A DNA stretch of 64,000 bases from Pochonia chlamydosporia 170 (lineage: Eukaryota > Ascomycota > Sordariomycetes > Hypocreales > Clavicipitaceae), in NCBI RefSeq assembly GCF_001653235.2, contig NC_035790.1, positions 2,852,001-2,916,000 on the forward strand. The letters run 5' to 3'. The notes under the pieces are model-generated. The model saw only the letters and a program-made list of their open reading frames with translations. It did no database searches and had not been told where the DNA came from. Shown piece after piece: positions 48,986-61,056 of this stretch. Position 1 is the stretch's first letter; each line of letters starts with the position of its first letter. A program made the position numbers and the translations under genes.

Positions 48986-49441
48986 ATGACTCGCACCCGC
49001 AAACAGTTCTCCAGCTCCCACGGCAAATGGGCCCTAACAACGCCGAAAGCAAACCTTCCTACATTGAAACCTCTTAAAGTCCAATCCTCGCGATGCCCTC
49101 GCCGTGTACCGTCCATCGATGAAGAGTCAATTTCACTAGCGTACTCTGATACACCCCTTCCAGGGGAGAGGATCTTCTCTGGGGCAGAATGGACGCCGCA
49201 ATTTGAAGAGATTCCAACATGGGCGTTGTATGAGATGGGAATACTGTATGATGATGCCTTTGAGCTGGATGATGTGAGGGAGTCAGTTTGCCCGGTGGAT
49301 GGAGGCAAGTCGACCGAGGTAGATGTGTGTCAGAGCCCGACGCTGTCGTATTGTGATGTTGCAGGTGATGAGGCACTGGCGACGTGGGCCATGGAGGATG
49401 ACTATGTTGATTTGGGAGTTGGATGCACTGGTGACTTGTAG
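48986..49441 (+). CDS. Small hypothetical protein
   Basis: ATG-initiated frame of 151 residues. The N-terminus is basic (MTRTRKQFSSSHGKW) and the rest is acidic, with IFSGAEWTPQFEEIPTWA, a YEMGILYDDAFELDD patch and a C-terminal EDDYVDLGVG. There is no signal peptide, membrane segment or recognised domain. The tight composition switch and the TATA-like sequence upstream favour a real gene. A second exon upstream is possible. It sits just before the converging rsc7 gene, with 170 bp between the stops. Function unknown. Confidence 0.5.
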   Translation: MTRTRKQFSSSHGKWALTTPKANLPTLKPLKVQSSRCPRRVPSIDEESISLAYSDTPLPGERIFSGAEWTPQFEEIPTWALYEMGILYDDAFELDDVRESVCPVDGGKSTEVDVCQSPTLSYCDVAGDEALATWAMEDDYVDLGVGCTGDL

Positions 49442-49611
49442 TGATGGTGGATGGAAATGCCACTTCACATGTGTAGATTAATACATTGTAGGCCATCTTA
49501 TTCAGTCTACCATCTATAGCGCCCAACGCCGCCTTCAGCCAACGAACTCCTATAATACATGCAAATACAGTCCCCCCAAACTCAAAAGACTCCTCTGAGA
49601 TGCACGCGAAC

Positions 49612-51497
49612 CTACGACATGCTATACGGTACTATTGCCTTATCAATAATCGGGTCTCGTCGTGACATCTTTTCCTTTTCCGTACCCCAGCGGGACTGGA
49701 ACTCGTTGTCTGCATCTAGCGCCTGGTCAAATGCCTTGCGACACTCAGGCGGCAGCAGGTCCTTGATCTCGTCTGACACGGCTCCCAAGCCGTTGAACGA
49801 CGCTACGAAATCGGCGGGCGTCTCGTTGCTAGGTGCCAGGGACGCATTGTTCCGTGGCGCACCTTCGCAGTACGTGTCCATGATGAGGAAGTTTCTAGCC
49901 ATTCTGAGCGGCACGGGTGGGAACTTGGCGTTTCCCTTGGTGGTTGCCTCTTCGTCGGGACTAACTTGCTCAATTCGCACGTGTGTGGGCTGCATCATGG
50001 CTGGGTATTGCAGCATGTTGGTGTGGATGTCGTAGACGCCGACATTGTTGAATCTGCGGATCGCGTTGATTCCAGCGTTGAATATGCTAGATTGCTATTA
50101 ATACGAAGTGTGTGTTAGTGTAGTGCGACTACGTACCTTGCCTCTCGGGCGTGTTCCAGCATCCAATTCTGGTCATTGACATTGACTTTGCGCTTCTTGT
50201 ATTCAGGTTTCCCATTCGGCACAGGCACTGATGGCACATTGGTGTGGTATACAGCACTGGCGCCGTGCCAGGCAACATACTGATTCTTGTTGTATTCGCC
50301 AGGGATGAAGTGATCGTCCGGGTCGGCGAGTTGGCCCTCAACAACACCCTCTTCTCGCAGTTGAGCGACATTGTAATCGTCAATGATGCGCTTACCACCA
50401 ACGATGATTCTCGCGCCAAACTCCCGAAACACAGATCGAGCCGTAACAACGCCTATTGATCGACCCTTGTAAGAGTGTGGGATAATATCGCGCTCAATCA
50501 TGTCGCGCTTCTCGTCGTCGTCGACGATAATTTTGTGTAGTTTCTTGTGCTTGGTGAAGAAGAGGTAACTGTCTCGGAAACCTACGCAGCGAGCTGGCTC
50601 CGTCGACAACATGTACAGCCGATTGCCACGTCCCAACACCGTAAAGGTACGGCAACGATAGTCGCGACCACCCTCCAGATTTCCCTGCTTGTCGACCTTG
50701 GTTTCACCCTCAGGATCCTCGGGCAGCACGCACTCGTCGTTGACGATCTCCGCCACAGTGCCCTCAGCATCAATGACTTGTTCAGCCTTTGGCGCTGCCG
50801 GTCCTCCCTTGCGACCGCCTCGGCCTCTCCATCCTCCTCGCCCACGACGTCGGGGTGTGTCCTCCGTCACCGTAATCATGGGATCCCAGTCGGGAGGTTT
50901 GTTCTTGGGCGGCCGACCCAGCCGCTTTCTCCTAATGACAGGCTGAGGTGGCGGACTGGGTTCTTTGGGTTCCTCTTCCTCCTTTGCCGGCTCTTCTTCG
51001 TGCTCAGACTCGACCTTTGTTTCCTCCTGCTCATCGTCATCGTCTTCTTGCGCGGGAGGCTCCTCATGCTCGGAGCCTTCGTCGGCGACCGTCACATCGG
51101 GCATGGGCTCATCTTCGACATCGGCAAAACCCTTGGGCGTGCTCTCTGCAGAGGTTGAACCGCGCGTTAGTCTTAGGCGAATTCTTGTCCTGGGAGCCAT
51201 GGTTGCGCAGGTGTGGTAGTGTTTGGGTGAGGGCGGAGGGGGTGAGCACAGATGGAGAGCAGAACAAAGCCGCTGAATTCACAGCAAAAATGGTTGAAGA
51301 AAAATAGGAATAAAACACTTCAAAACGAAAAGCATGCGATTGATGCGCAACGCCGCTGCAAGGACAATCCCGTGGTCGTGGAGGATTGTTGCGCGCAACA
51401 TGGGCACATAAAAAAAAGATGGAGAAGGAAACTGGAAGGACTTACCCAGTGCCGCCGATGCCTTCCTAGCAGCAGCGCGACTAGACCGTCGCCCCAT
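49612..51497 (-). CDS. RSC7: RSC chromatin-remodelling complex subunit Rsc7 (Npl6)
   Basis: Exons 51497-51446, 51145-50137, 50086-49612; 511 residues. Introns are 300 bp (GTAAGT..CTGCAG) and 50 bp (GTACGT..CTAG). Exon 1 encodes MGRRSSRAAARKASAAL; the phase joins exactly to ESTPKGFADVEDEP. The N-terminal part is acidic, then carries AT-hook-like RKRLGRPPKNKP (near residues 90-101) and RGRGGWRGRGGRKGG. The conserved CRC-subunit domain runs from about residue 178: DYRCRTFTVLGRGNRLYML, GFRDSYLFF, VVTARSVFREFGARI and NPNxxQYVAW-like HFIPGEYNKNQYVAWHG. Past the second splice comes SIFNAGINAIRRFNNVGVYD and TNMLQYPAMMQPTHV. Rsc7 belongs to the RSC nucleosome remodeller in the nucleus. A frame starting in the intron (51200) is an alternative short start that I consider less likely. 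Confidence 0.93.
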
Positions 51498-52212
51498 TGT
51501 GCAAGTGTCAAGGTCTGGTCAATCAGTTCACAGCTCGTATCTCCCAAGTCTCGGCTAGTTGGTAAGGGAGTGCCACTATATGCTACGCGCGCCAAAAGGA
51601 ATATTGCTCCAACGACAACTTCAGCTGCAAGAGGCGATGATGAGAGCCAGATTTCGATACAAAGAACAAGTCGACGTTTTGCCCTTGGTCCAAGAGTCGA
51701 CTGACGCATGCATGGCACGGCACACGGTTGGGACGCGCCTTGTTGCATATCTCGTCGTTGATTGGTCCGTTACCGCACCCTCATTGAGTGCGTACCAGGA
51801 CTCGCACTGTATTCTCGCACTGTCCCTCCGCTCACACTGATGCTTCATTTGGGACAACATTTCCAACTGCAACTTGACTATCGAGGTGGTAGGCACTACA
51901 AATCACGTTGGGAAAACCTTACAGTAGTCATTGTTTGTTGAGCCGATATCTATTCGTACCACTCATATTCAATGTCCATCCAGTCCATCAGTACAGCAAC
52001 TCCAAACATCACATCGTATCGCACTCACCACCACTCTGGACAAAATGCTCTGCTCTAACAGGTCGCAAACAACAAACCCAAGTCCCCCCTACCCTCCTGT
52101 CCAATGAATATGCTGCAAAGCGAGACGTGAAAAGCTTAAAAACTCCTTGGCCTTTCCAGAACCTGTTGTCTATCTATATGCAATGAAGCCTTTGTATCCA
52201 GCTGCCGCCCGC
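51498..52212. other. Intergenic region between rsc7 and ubr1
   Basis: About 0.7 kb. It contains the rsc7 promoter and the 3' side of the ubr1 gene. No coding signal is supported. Confidence 0.6.
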
Positions 52213-55200
52213 TTACAAAGTATCCCACCCCCCGTTGTTGATCTCGGCCTCCAGTTTGCGGCTAATAAGACTGGGAACACCGTGATTTAATACTGTATTT
52301 CGTATCATGGAGTCATATCTCTTCTGGTTCAAGAAGAGTTGTCGGCCGTGACGCAGTTGGGGATCTGTCTCGCCGTATTTATCAATGTACGGCGCCGAGG
52401 CGTATGACCCAGACTGTCGGAAGAGGTAGACTGTTGAACACTTTCGTACATTCAAGTATACACCAATGTTTTGTTGACACCTAATACCAGCAAGGGTTAG
52501 CAAAATAGCCCATACAGTCCCCGACTGCAGTTCCAAACTTACTTTCGCATATGCTGCTGCGCACCACCAATTCTAGTGGTCTCCCTCCCAATTGTTTCGG
52601 GTTTCTGGCAGCAGTTGCTCTGACTACAAAATATTTCGCCGCAAAACAAGCAAATGACGGGATCCGTGAGGTCTTTACCCGTGGATGGACACTTCCTCCT
52701 GATCGACTCCTCAATCAAGGTGTCATACGTTTTTGGGAGACCGATGAGCTCGAAAATGCCTGGATGGCTAACAAGAGCTGACGGGCTCATGTCTCCATAT
52801 CCATTGGGCCACACCACCTGATGCTTAATCCAACCCGAGACCAGATCATACGTTGAATCTGGCCAGCTACAAGCCGGTGCATTTTCCGTCATGGACGCGC
52901 ACATTTCATCAAAGGTGGGCAGCCGAAGCGCCTCTGTCAGACGGTCGAGTTCGTCTGCGTCTGCATCCTGACTCGATGAAATGTGGCTATTAAAGTCGAC
53001 ACCATACTTGACGTATAGGAACACGACGCTTTTCCGCAAAAAGGTCAAGGCATACTTCTTGACAAAAGTGTACCAGCTTTCCAATGTGTCAACACCTGGC
53101 TGTTGGAAGCCCCTATTCTCGCCTTCGGTATCGTCGGTTTTGCCAAAGTTGGCAACCTCGAGCTCCATCCCACACTTGGTAACTGCCAGGGCGAAATTTG
53201 CAAAGTTGTGCATGGCCGGGTCCTGCGAGTGCCTACTAGCGAGGCCCTCTATCCACATGCTAAACGGCACATTTCGCCCCATGTGGAAGACTACCTTGAT
53301 AAGCTCAGCCAGGTAGCAGAGCCGCAGCAGGTGAAAAATGTCGGCGTTGTAGGCTGGTACGAGACCATACGTACACTCAACCAGAAAGGTGAATGGATCA
53401 AGACTCAACAGCGGTGGATAAGCGTCCAAGGGTCGCCGGACAACAGGGGTCAAGATGTCTTGGGCTCCCACGTATCGACACATGAACAACTGGCAGTGCT
53501 GTCTCTCACTGTCACGGGTGAATTCTTCTTCGATGCGATTCGGCACCCCGTCAGTATGGCCGGCTCCCACAGCAATGTAGGAGGACGCAGTTTCCGAGAG
53601 AACGCGCAGGTGCATCAGCACTTGCTCGGGAATTTTGTCCAACAGTGTCATTCCAGGCTGGACTTCGACGCCACGTTGCTGGATTTCCACAGACGAAATG
53701 GTAAAGCCAACGGCTTGCACCAGGGTATCGCTCGAATAAAGGTCATCACCGCCGGTAGTCTTAGCGTCGTTCGGGTGTCTAGTGTGCAGTCCATTCACCC
53801 GTAAAGTGTCCCTGAGGCGTCGGTATGCCGACTTCAAGTCTCCCAGTATTTGATTGTTGGGGGCAGCAGCCGCGACAGAGTTACCCGGCTCAGGGGTGCC
53901 AGCCGTGGAGAACGAGGAGCTTGCGGGCGTTCCAAGTACAGACGACTGTGCGTCAGGATCATCCCTCCCCCACGAAATCTCGCCTTCAGGCTGTTGGTTC
54001 GTCAGAGTTTCCACCAAGCTGCCGGGCACGCTGGGGGTGTACATGTTTGGAAGGCCGGGCGAGTCAACCTCGGGAGCCTTACCCCCTTGCAGCCAATACG
54101 CGGAGCCCATCTTCATGTCAAGGAAATCTCCGAATGATTTTGAAGGTTGCAGATAACTAGGGTACGACTCTTCCAAGCCTTTCCATATAATGGGGAGGAA
54201 TGCGTTGCCCAGGGCCTTGCAGAGCGGACACACGAATTCATTACGCCGCGTGTCTTCTGGGTGATGCCGTGCAATTTGGTGAGTATGCCTCCGGTTTGTC
54301 GCTTCGTAATATGCTTCGAAACACCGGTAGTGCATCATGTGCCCACATCCGCTGGCAACAGGGCCAGGTCGGCAAAGGTTGGGTTTGAAACCCTTGCCAA
54401 TAGTCTGTCGCTCAGCTAGAAAAGTCTCTCCGCTCGCATTGAGCTTTTCTACCATTTTTCGATTCTCACGAGCAATCCCAAACGGCCGAATGTCTTCAGC
54501 CGATCGGTCTAGGTTGCAAGGTGTCTGTGAAGCTTCTCGCACCAGATCGGGGTCTTGGAAATCGGTCTGTCGAAGTACGCGGCTTTCGTTGAGAAGCGCA
54601 AATGTGCCATAAAGTCTCCTATCATCAGCTTCCTCCTGGCACAAGATACAAGTTCCTGTCGGGTACTTCCAGTTGTGCTTTCGGTCTTCTGACTGCTCCA
54701 TTTCGTCTTCGTCCTCATCCAAGTCGGAGCCCCAATCAATGGTGCCTTGATTTTCAAGAAAACTCTTTTGTTGTTGCTGGAACTGCGCCATTACCTTGGC
54801 CTGACGGCTCAAGGCAGCCTTTTTGCGCCTCTCCCGCTCCTCTTCCACGGAATTGTTGGCCGGGGACGCGGTATCGACCCGGTCGACTGAAATGCCAAGA
54901 TTCACAAAGGACAACTCGAAGGCTTGTGGTCGCTTTTGCCTCAGTCGCCGCAGGACCAGCGCAATCTTGGGGTGAGCTGCCTTGAATTCCTCCTTGTTCG
55001 ACATTAACGTCAACAAAGATACAATGGTTCGGGAATTGGTCGCGTCTGGCATAAAGTTGCTGCGAGCCATGGTGGTGAGAGCAATCTGGACAAAGGAGTT
55101 TGGCGGCTGCTCAAGAGACTCGATTTCGCTGGACTTGTCCTCGAGAATAGCAATGAGGATTAGATGCAAAACCACCTGCAAGAAAGTTTCTAGTCGGGTA

Positions 55201-58200
55201 AATGGCACCGACGGTGTAAATCTTTGCGCGACAAGGGGATACAGGAGGGAGTAGTAAATGATTTGGGCAAACATGCCGGTTCTGGTGAACTGGCCGAGGT
55301 TCTCAAACAAGCCTGACGGGATGGGGCGGTGCTTGGGTTCGTAGACAATCTCTTCGACCGTCTTGCCAGTCGTCTTCGCCATCTTCTTTCGGTATGCCAT
55401 CTCTGATTCTTCCCGCTGGTTTTTGTTGTAATGCGCAATGTATGGATCAATCTCTTCAATGAATTCTTGGCGCAGTTCAAACGTGCCCACGTCGGAAACG
55501 CCCTCGGGGGGTTTAAAAGTCGCCATTTCGTCCAAGACGCGATGAAAGTCTTCTTGCTCCTGGTACTTTTCTGGTAGCTTACCGCAAATCTCGTTGAAAG
55601 AGAGCGGCTTAAAGCATAAGACGTGCGTAATGTCTCGTCGCATGGCGAGCATTTTGGAATTCGGCTCTTCATCGGGTGCAATGAGCGACGTACGATCGCT
55701 CAAGAGGACAATAAGAAGGTGAATCATGTCCTCAACAATGTCAAGGTGCTGTGCATCATCCTGCGCCTCAGACTTGAGCTCAAACAGTCCCTTTACCCAG
55801 CTGTCCATACCGAATCGGTCCACGATGGAAGCCAGGACTCGGCCGGGATTGCATACAACCATAGCAGTCTGAAGAAGGAAGATGTCCCGGTGGTGCGAAA
55901 CGTCTCTTTGCCCGACGCCGCGATAGGTGCTCGCTTGGTGCCTTAGACTGATTCCATTTCGCACCCACATGTTGGCCTTGATCTGTGCCAGCCAAGCGCA
56001 GACGCGTAGAGGGAAATCAAAGGCAGCCACGAGGTAGTCTTCTGGGTCGTAGTCCTTCCTCGGAATCTGTGGGCGGCCCATTAATCTTGGCTTTGACCTC
56101 AGCTCTTGACCAGTGAAGCTCATCAGAGTCTTAACATTGGATGCCGGGAGCGAACGACCGCATTCAATGAGCCAGGACAAGGTATAGTGCAAGGCGTGGT
56201 GGAAGCTTATCGAGTCCTTTTCAACAACAAACTTGACCACTTGATAGGATGTATTTTCAGGGTCAAACTCAAAGTCGCTCAGGGTCTTGAACTTGACCTC
56301 ATCCTTGATCTCCCCCTGCTTAAATCTATGGCGTTCGGCACCTATGGAATTCAAGATTACAGTCTTGGCCGTGAAGCGTATTGCTCGCTGGAGGTAGTGT
56401 ATTTCATCAGGGGGGCAATCTCGGAACGCTTCAGCAAGATTCCGTGCTTGGAGGTTGATTTGTCGTGTCACTAGCGAGGCTGTTATCCAAGAGTCCGCTT
56501 CGTACTCGACATGCTCCACGACTGCTCGCACGTTTGGTCCGATGCACTGGTGAAGCTTTACCAGGTCCAAGAACTGCATCAAATATCTAGGCTCCGCCCT
56601 CACTCTTTCCTGAACGTGGGGGGAGCCAAAGAGATATTTCAAATCTTGGTAGAAGTGATACATTCGGCGATTGGTCACTGATCCACTTTCAAATGCAAGG
56701 ACGGCATCCGGGGACACATCCCACGGGTGACCAACCTGCCTGGTAGTCAAGAAGGTGTACAAGATGGCTAGCAAGCTGCTCATAAAGTTGCCACGTTCCA
56801 CAACTTCAGCAGTAATGGAAGGGGTAGTCAACATTTGCAGTGACAAGTTGATAATGGAATGATCTGGCTCCCTGTCGCCTACAAGGTACAGCTGCGCCAA
56901 TATGGTGTACAGACTGGCAAATCTTAGGGCCAGAACACGCTTGAACTCGGGAACCGACACTACTGTCGAAATATAAAGGGACCGAAGGTCAATCCTAACC
57001 TTTTTCCACATCCGCAAGTCAAAGAGAAGCAACCAATCGAGCCGTACGCGTTGGAATACATCCTCGGCAGGCGGTACATTGTCTCGCTGCATGTAAACTT
57101 GCGGGGTCTCGATCCAGTACCTGCCGGGCCGCGGGGTGACCTTTTCTGTTTTGCCAGGAGTTTTCGGAATGTCGACATTCGCTTTGGCGTAGATTGTAGG
57201 TGCGATCAAAGGGTCGGCCGTGTCCGAATCCGAAGGCGTACCGTCACGGTCTCGTGGTGCTGCTCTTGCTTGAACGGGTGGCGGCGGCGGAGGTGGAGGA
57301 TAGCCGGCCATGGTGGCCTCGTCTTCTTCCAAAGCCTGATCCGACTGTGACCAGTTCATGCCGAGATCACCAACATCTCCTCTAGCATCTACCATCATGA
57401 CATCGTCGTCCTCGTCTTCATCACCGCCTGCCACCGAGCTTGTCGGGGACTGACCATCATCTCCGTCATTGTCACCCATGTCCGCATCATCGTCTTGATC
57501 TTCGTCAGGGTCATCATCTCCGTCAACATCGAGTTCGAGAGTGCCGCCAGGGCCGGCTGCAGCTTGTAACGCCATAATAAAGCGCACATTTACACCGTGT
57601 ATCCTCGTTCGGGACATCATGTTTTGATCGTCCTCATCCTCATCGTCAATCAGGCCAGCTGTGTGCGAGGCAAGACTTCCCTGTCGCCATGTTTTCATCA
57701 TCTCGTCACACACAGTTCGTCTAAGAATGTTGCTATCGTGTCCGACGGAGCAGCCAGATATGTCGCTCAACCATTCAACAAGCGTACCGCACATTTGCTC
57801 ACGGAAGGTGTCTCGTGCTGACCGAATCGTAACAGTAACTCTAATGGCTTCCATGATTTTGGCCATTTGAAGCAGCCTGTCAATGTCAGGCAAGTAGGTC
57901 AAGATGCTTCTTCCAACCATATCAGTCTCTCCAGCATCCCTCGCGGCATCCCGTCGGGTCTTTCGACAAGCCCTGGCAATCTGATCTTGAACTTCTTGGA
58001 CAGTGTGTTTCTCGTCATTCCACAGTATGAGGGCAAAATCGTTGCAGGAGGCGGCTTCGGAGCCGTAGTAGGCAGAAGTCAGTCGGGACGTTTCCTCATC
58101 TTTTAGAATCGATTCTTTTGTCTTTGTCTGTCTCAGCTGCTCCGGTGAACAGGATATAACATCGCAAATGTAGTCAAAGACACGGCCGATGGTCATGGAG

Positions 58201-58748
58201 AGGCTATTGACAAGTTCGTCCGGCAGACCAGCGGCTTCCTTGCCCTTTCCCTTGCCATGGCCGGGTTTCATGTCGGAATGGATGGTGCAGAATAAAGGCG
58301 TCTTCCAAGCCTCGTCGTCCCCGCAGTCACAGCAACCGCTGTTTCCGACAGACATTTGTATTCGAACCATGTGGCCGGTATGATCTGTTGAATCGTAACA
58401 GCGGACGCAGAGGCAGCATGTATCGTCAGTTCCGCAAGTTCGGCACATGTAGGTTGCCTCGCCAGGTTTGAATATGTGTCCGCACCGCTTGCCACGAGCT
58501 GCTTCTGTGTATTCTGCGCCTTCGACGGCTCCTTGGGCATCACTGAGCTTCAGACTCTCGGAGGGTCTGCCATCGGGGAACAAGAGTCGCATGTAGTCGT
58601 GGTTGCCGCCGGCCAGAGACCAGAACAAGCTTGTCAGAAGCTCTCGGGCAGCCTCGTCATTGTAGCGATTGTCGAACCGGGCAGGCAGCTCTGCCAAAAG
58701 CTGACAGAGCTGCTGCTCCTGTGTAGACATTGGGGCCTCCATACTCAT
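52213..58748 (-). CDS. UBR1: E3 ubiquitin ligase Ubr1 (N-recognin)
   Basis: Exons 58748-52543 and 52480-52213 with a 62-bp intron (GTAAGT..TTAG); 2157 residues from the ATG at 58748. The frame stays open upstream to 58874 but with no ATG, so a further 5' exon is possible. The UBR zinc box lies at about residues 89-158 (CGHIF, TCGTDDTCCLCVRCY, DHTGH, CCDCGD), the type-1 N-degron pocket. A ClpS-like domain for bulky N-terminal residues follows (LILWNDEKHTVQEV, about 236-308). Then an acidic loop, a long helical middle, a cysteine/histidine-rich RING region (CILCQEEAD near 1365; SGCGHMMHYRC and FVCPLCKAL near 1460-1510) and a C-terminal autoinhibitory cysteine/histidine region (LFCGEIFCSQSNCC and, past the intron, CSTVYLF). 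With Rad6 it adds ubiquitin to proteins bearing destabilising N-termini. It is a single huge exon plus one small one, like yeast Ubr1 but somewhat longer. Confidence 0.96.
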
Positions 58749-58976
58749 GAGCTCATGATTTCTGCCGATGTCACCACAGCTGGCAGGCCCTGTAGCAGTC
58801 GTGGGAGTTACGGTCTGGTCTGATGTGAAGGTGGGGTGAGAGTCGAGTCGAGGATGTGGCGAGTAGCTAGCCACCGGTGACGGAGAGATGGTCTGGTCTG
58901 GGTGCTGACAATTATGATGGGGATCGATACACCATCAACAGACCGTGCTCAACAGGACGACTAGAGGAAGCTCTGC

Positions 58977-58992
58977 GAGAGAGAGAGAGAGA
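58977..58992. repeat. GA dinucleotide run
   Basis: Eight GA units in a row, about 230 bp upstream of the ubr1 ATG and in its promoter region. Confidence 0.85.
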
Positions 58993-59540
58993 CGTGTAGC
59001 AGAGATTTCGTGTGTGGTCTGCGTCGAGTTGGTGTCGTTGGGTATGCACGGATGCGAGATGGAGAGTTTGAAATGTGAACAGATCAGATGCGTTTTGCTT
59101 TGGAGGTCTGGTCTGGCTCCATGCTCGTGCTGGCTCTGGATGTTTTGCCCCTCCGGTCTGATCCAGTCCAGGCTGCTCCTTGCGCGAGCTTGACTGCCTG
59201 GCAGGTGTGCCAGCTGTAGGCGGCGGTCGCTGTCAATTTTGATTGACTTGACTGGACATTTGAACGCGGCAAGGCAGCACCACCGACGTCAGTCTAGTCC
59301 AGTCTGGTTGGTCGGTTACAGGGCGGGCCGGCAGCTGTCGTGGCACCAGCCGGGCTGAGATCCACCAAAGAACATTGAACCAGCACTTGGGACTTCAAAT
59401 GTTCAAATGACTTGACATTAGAATCAAGGTTTGATGCTCCATGTCACCAGCTGTTCATGCACGAATATTATCCAACCAGACATCACAATTCCCATGTTTG
59501 CCCATGCCTCTAAACGACATTCATTCCTCCAAGTTTACAG

Positions 59541-59682
59541 CTGGGGGTCAGAAGTAATCAACCAGGTCAAGGTATCGCATATCGCGTTGCGTGTTGACTC
59601 TGCTGAGGCATATTGAGCTGCATTAGTGTAAACTGAGATATGTTCAAATACTCAAGTACACATTTGAACCACAGACTGTATG
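59541..59682. repeat. Dispersed repeat, copy B
   Basis: It matches 48258-48378 in the same orientation and carries an extra segment of about 20 bp (GTTGACTCTG side). Near its right end GTTCAAAT (59642-59649) and ATTTGAAC (59662-59669) form an inverted repeat, and the sequence ends in CCACAGACTGTATG as in copy A. Confidence 0.8.
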
Positions 59683-60154
59683 TCAAATTTTCAATCGTTA
59701 CCCGTTGACCCCTCATACTCATATCATAGTGGCGCCAATGCCGTGGTTATTTCGCAAAACCATCAACATACCTAGGTAAATTCATCACACACGACATGTG
59801 GGAAATGGAACATTGAAATGGCATCACGCCAGGCATACCAGACTTGACGCCTGTGAGGTCAACTCCAATGGACACGAGACATTCAATGTTTGGGATCGAC
59901 TGATGAGCAGAAGCCACCAGATGACAACATGTTCGTCAACATCCATGTCACTTGCGAAAAGTCCAGGTGGCCTTTCCCAACACGCCAACAGCTTAAATGA
60001 AGAATGCATATATGTACCCCGATTTGGCCACCGTTAGAAGATCTAGCTACAAAATACTTAGTTGTACAGATGCGAAAATCGCCAATTACTTATATGTCTG
60101 GTAAGTATATCCCAAACCCCAACTGCCGTCTTCAATGTTGAACTCAGCAGCTCT

Positions 60155-61056
60155 TTAACCAGTCAGAGCAACCTCATTCACAAAGTCTTTAATCAGCATT
60201 GAAACATCATGACTGTCCCTCATCCCGATTACCAGATGTCCACTGCCCTTGATTACTTCAAACTGCACGTTGACATTGCGAAGCCCGTTTCGTATTTCCT
60301 CTGCCCCTCCCAACGTGTAGGTCTCATCGTTCTCGCCGTGTATCATCAGCACTGGGCAACGAATAGACTCCAAGCGAGCGATGATATCCTCACGCTCTTG
60401 ATTACTCTCCAGAACCGCATTGATGTTGTCGGCGCCAGAATGTCTCTCCACCCAATAGTCCTTGATGTGCCTTGCCCTAGGACCGGTCACATCAGGATCA
60501 CCACCCCAGCTTCGAATAGCAGCATCCATGATCTCCTCCGACGGCGTTGGAGTGGATGACCAGATCTGCGCAAGCTGATCAAAGGCCGCTTTCTGCTCTG
60601 GGGTGGCGGATTTGCCGGTAGCTGCGATGACAACGAGAGCTGCAACACGGGAAGGATGTGAGAGCGCAGCTTGCAAAACGACTGATGCCCCCATGGAGAT
60701 GCCCACGAAGATTGCCTTTTCTACCTTGAGCTCATCCTGTGTATTGCAATAAGAGTTCATTAGTGACACGAATTTACAGGACTGAATAGTTAGATGGGGA
60801 GTCATACCATCAACTTGATGACATCCTCGGCTTGGTCCCAATATGTGAATTGCTTGCGTCCGTTTCTTGTTTCTCCATGGCCGTTGAGATCAACGCGCAG
60901 CAGGTTCGTATTGGGAAGAGATGGGGAAAGATGGTCGATTGTCTCATCAAACATTGACGAGGACATCCACGCTGCGTGGATGAAGATGACGGTGGGAAAC
61001 TTGGGGTTGAAGGGGGACGAGCTCGTCCAGTGCAGGGCTGAGTTGGTTGATGCCAT
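60155..61056 (-). CDS. Alpha/beta hydrolase
   Basis: Exons 61056-60808 and 60736-60155 with a 71-bp intron (GTATGA..CACAG); 276 residues from MASTNSALHW. The alpha/beta-hydrolase core is clear: FPTVIFIHAAWMSSSM at strand 3, DLNGHGETRN with the HG turn, the nucleophile elbow VGISMGAS (Ser near residue 97), the acid turn MIHGENDETYTLGG and the final KGSGHLV catalytic His. It resembles the bacterial-type 3-oxoadipate enol-lactonase/esterase branch, but the substrate is unknown. The position after strand 3 that is usually HG is HA here. No signal peptide or membrane segment is visible, so it is probably cytosolic. Confidence 0.88.

Larger units (their letters stand above)
58749..60154. other. Intergenic region between ubr1 and the hydrolase
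   Basis: About 1.4 kb. It includes the ubr1 promoter, a GA dinucleotide run (58977-58992), copy B of the dispersed repeat (59541-59682) and a CCTAGGTA sequence at 59771. No supported gene. Confidence 0.6.

Noticed and set aside
51146..51200. Alternative start of rsc7 at 51200
   Set aside because: A 52-bp exon at 51446-51497 with a perfect GTAAGT donor joins in phase, so this ATG lies in the intron of the preferred model.
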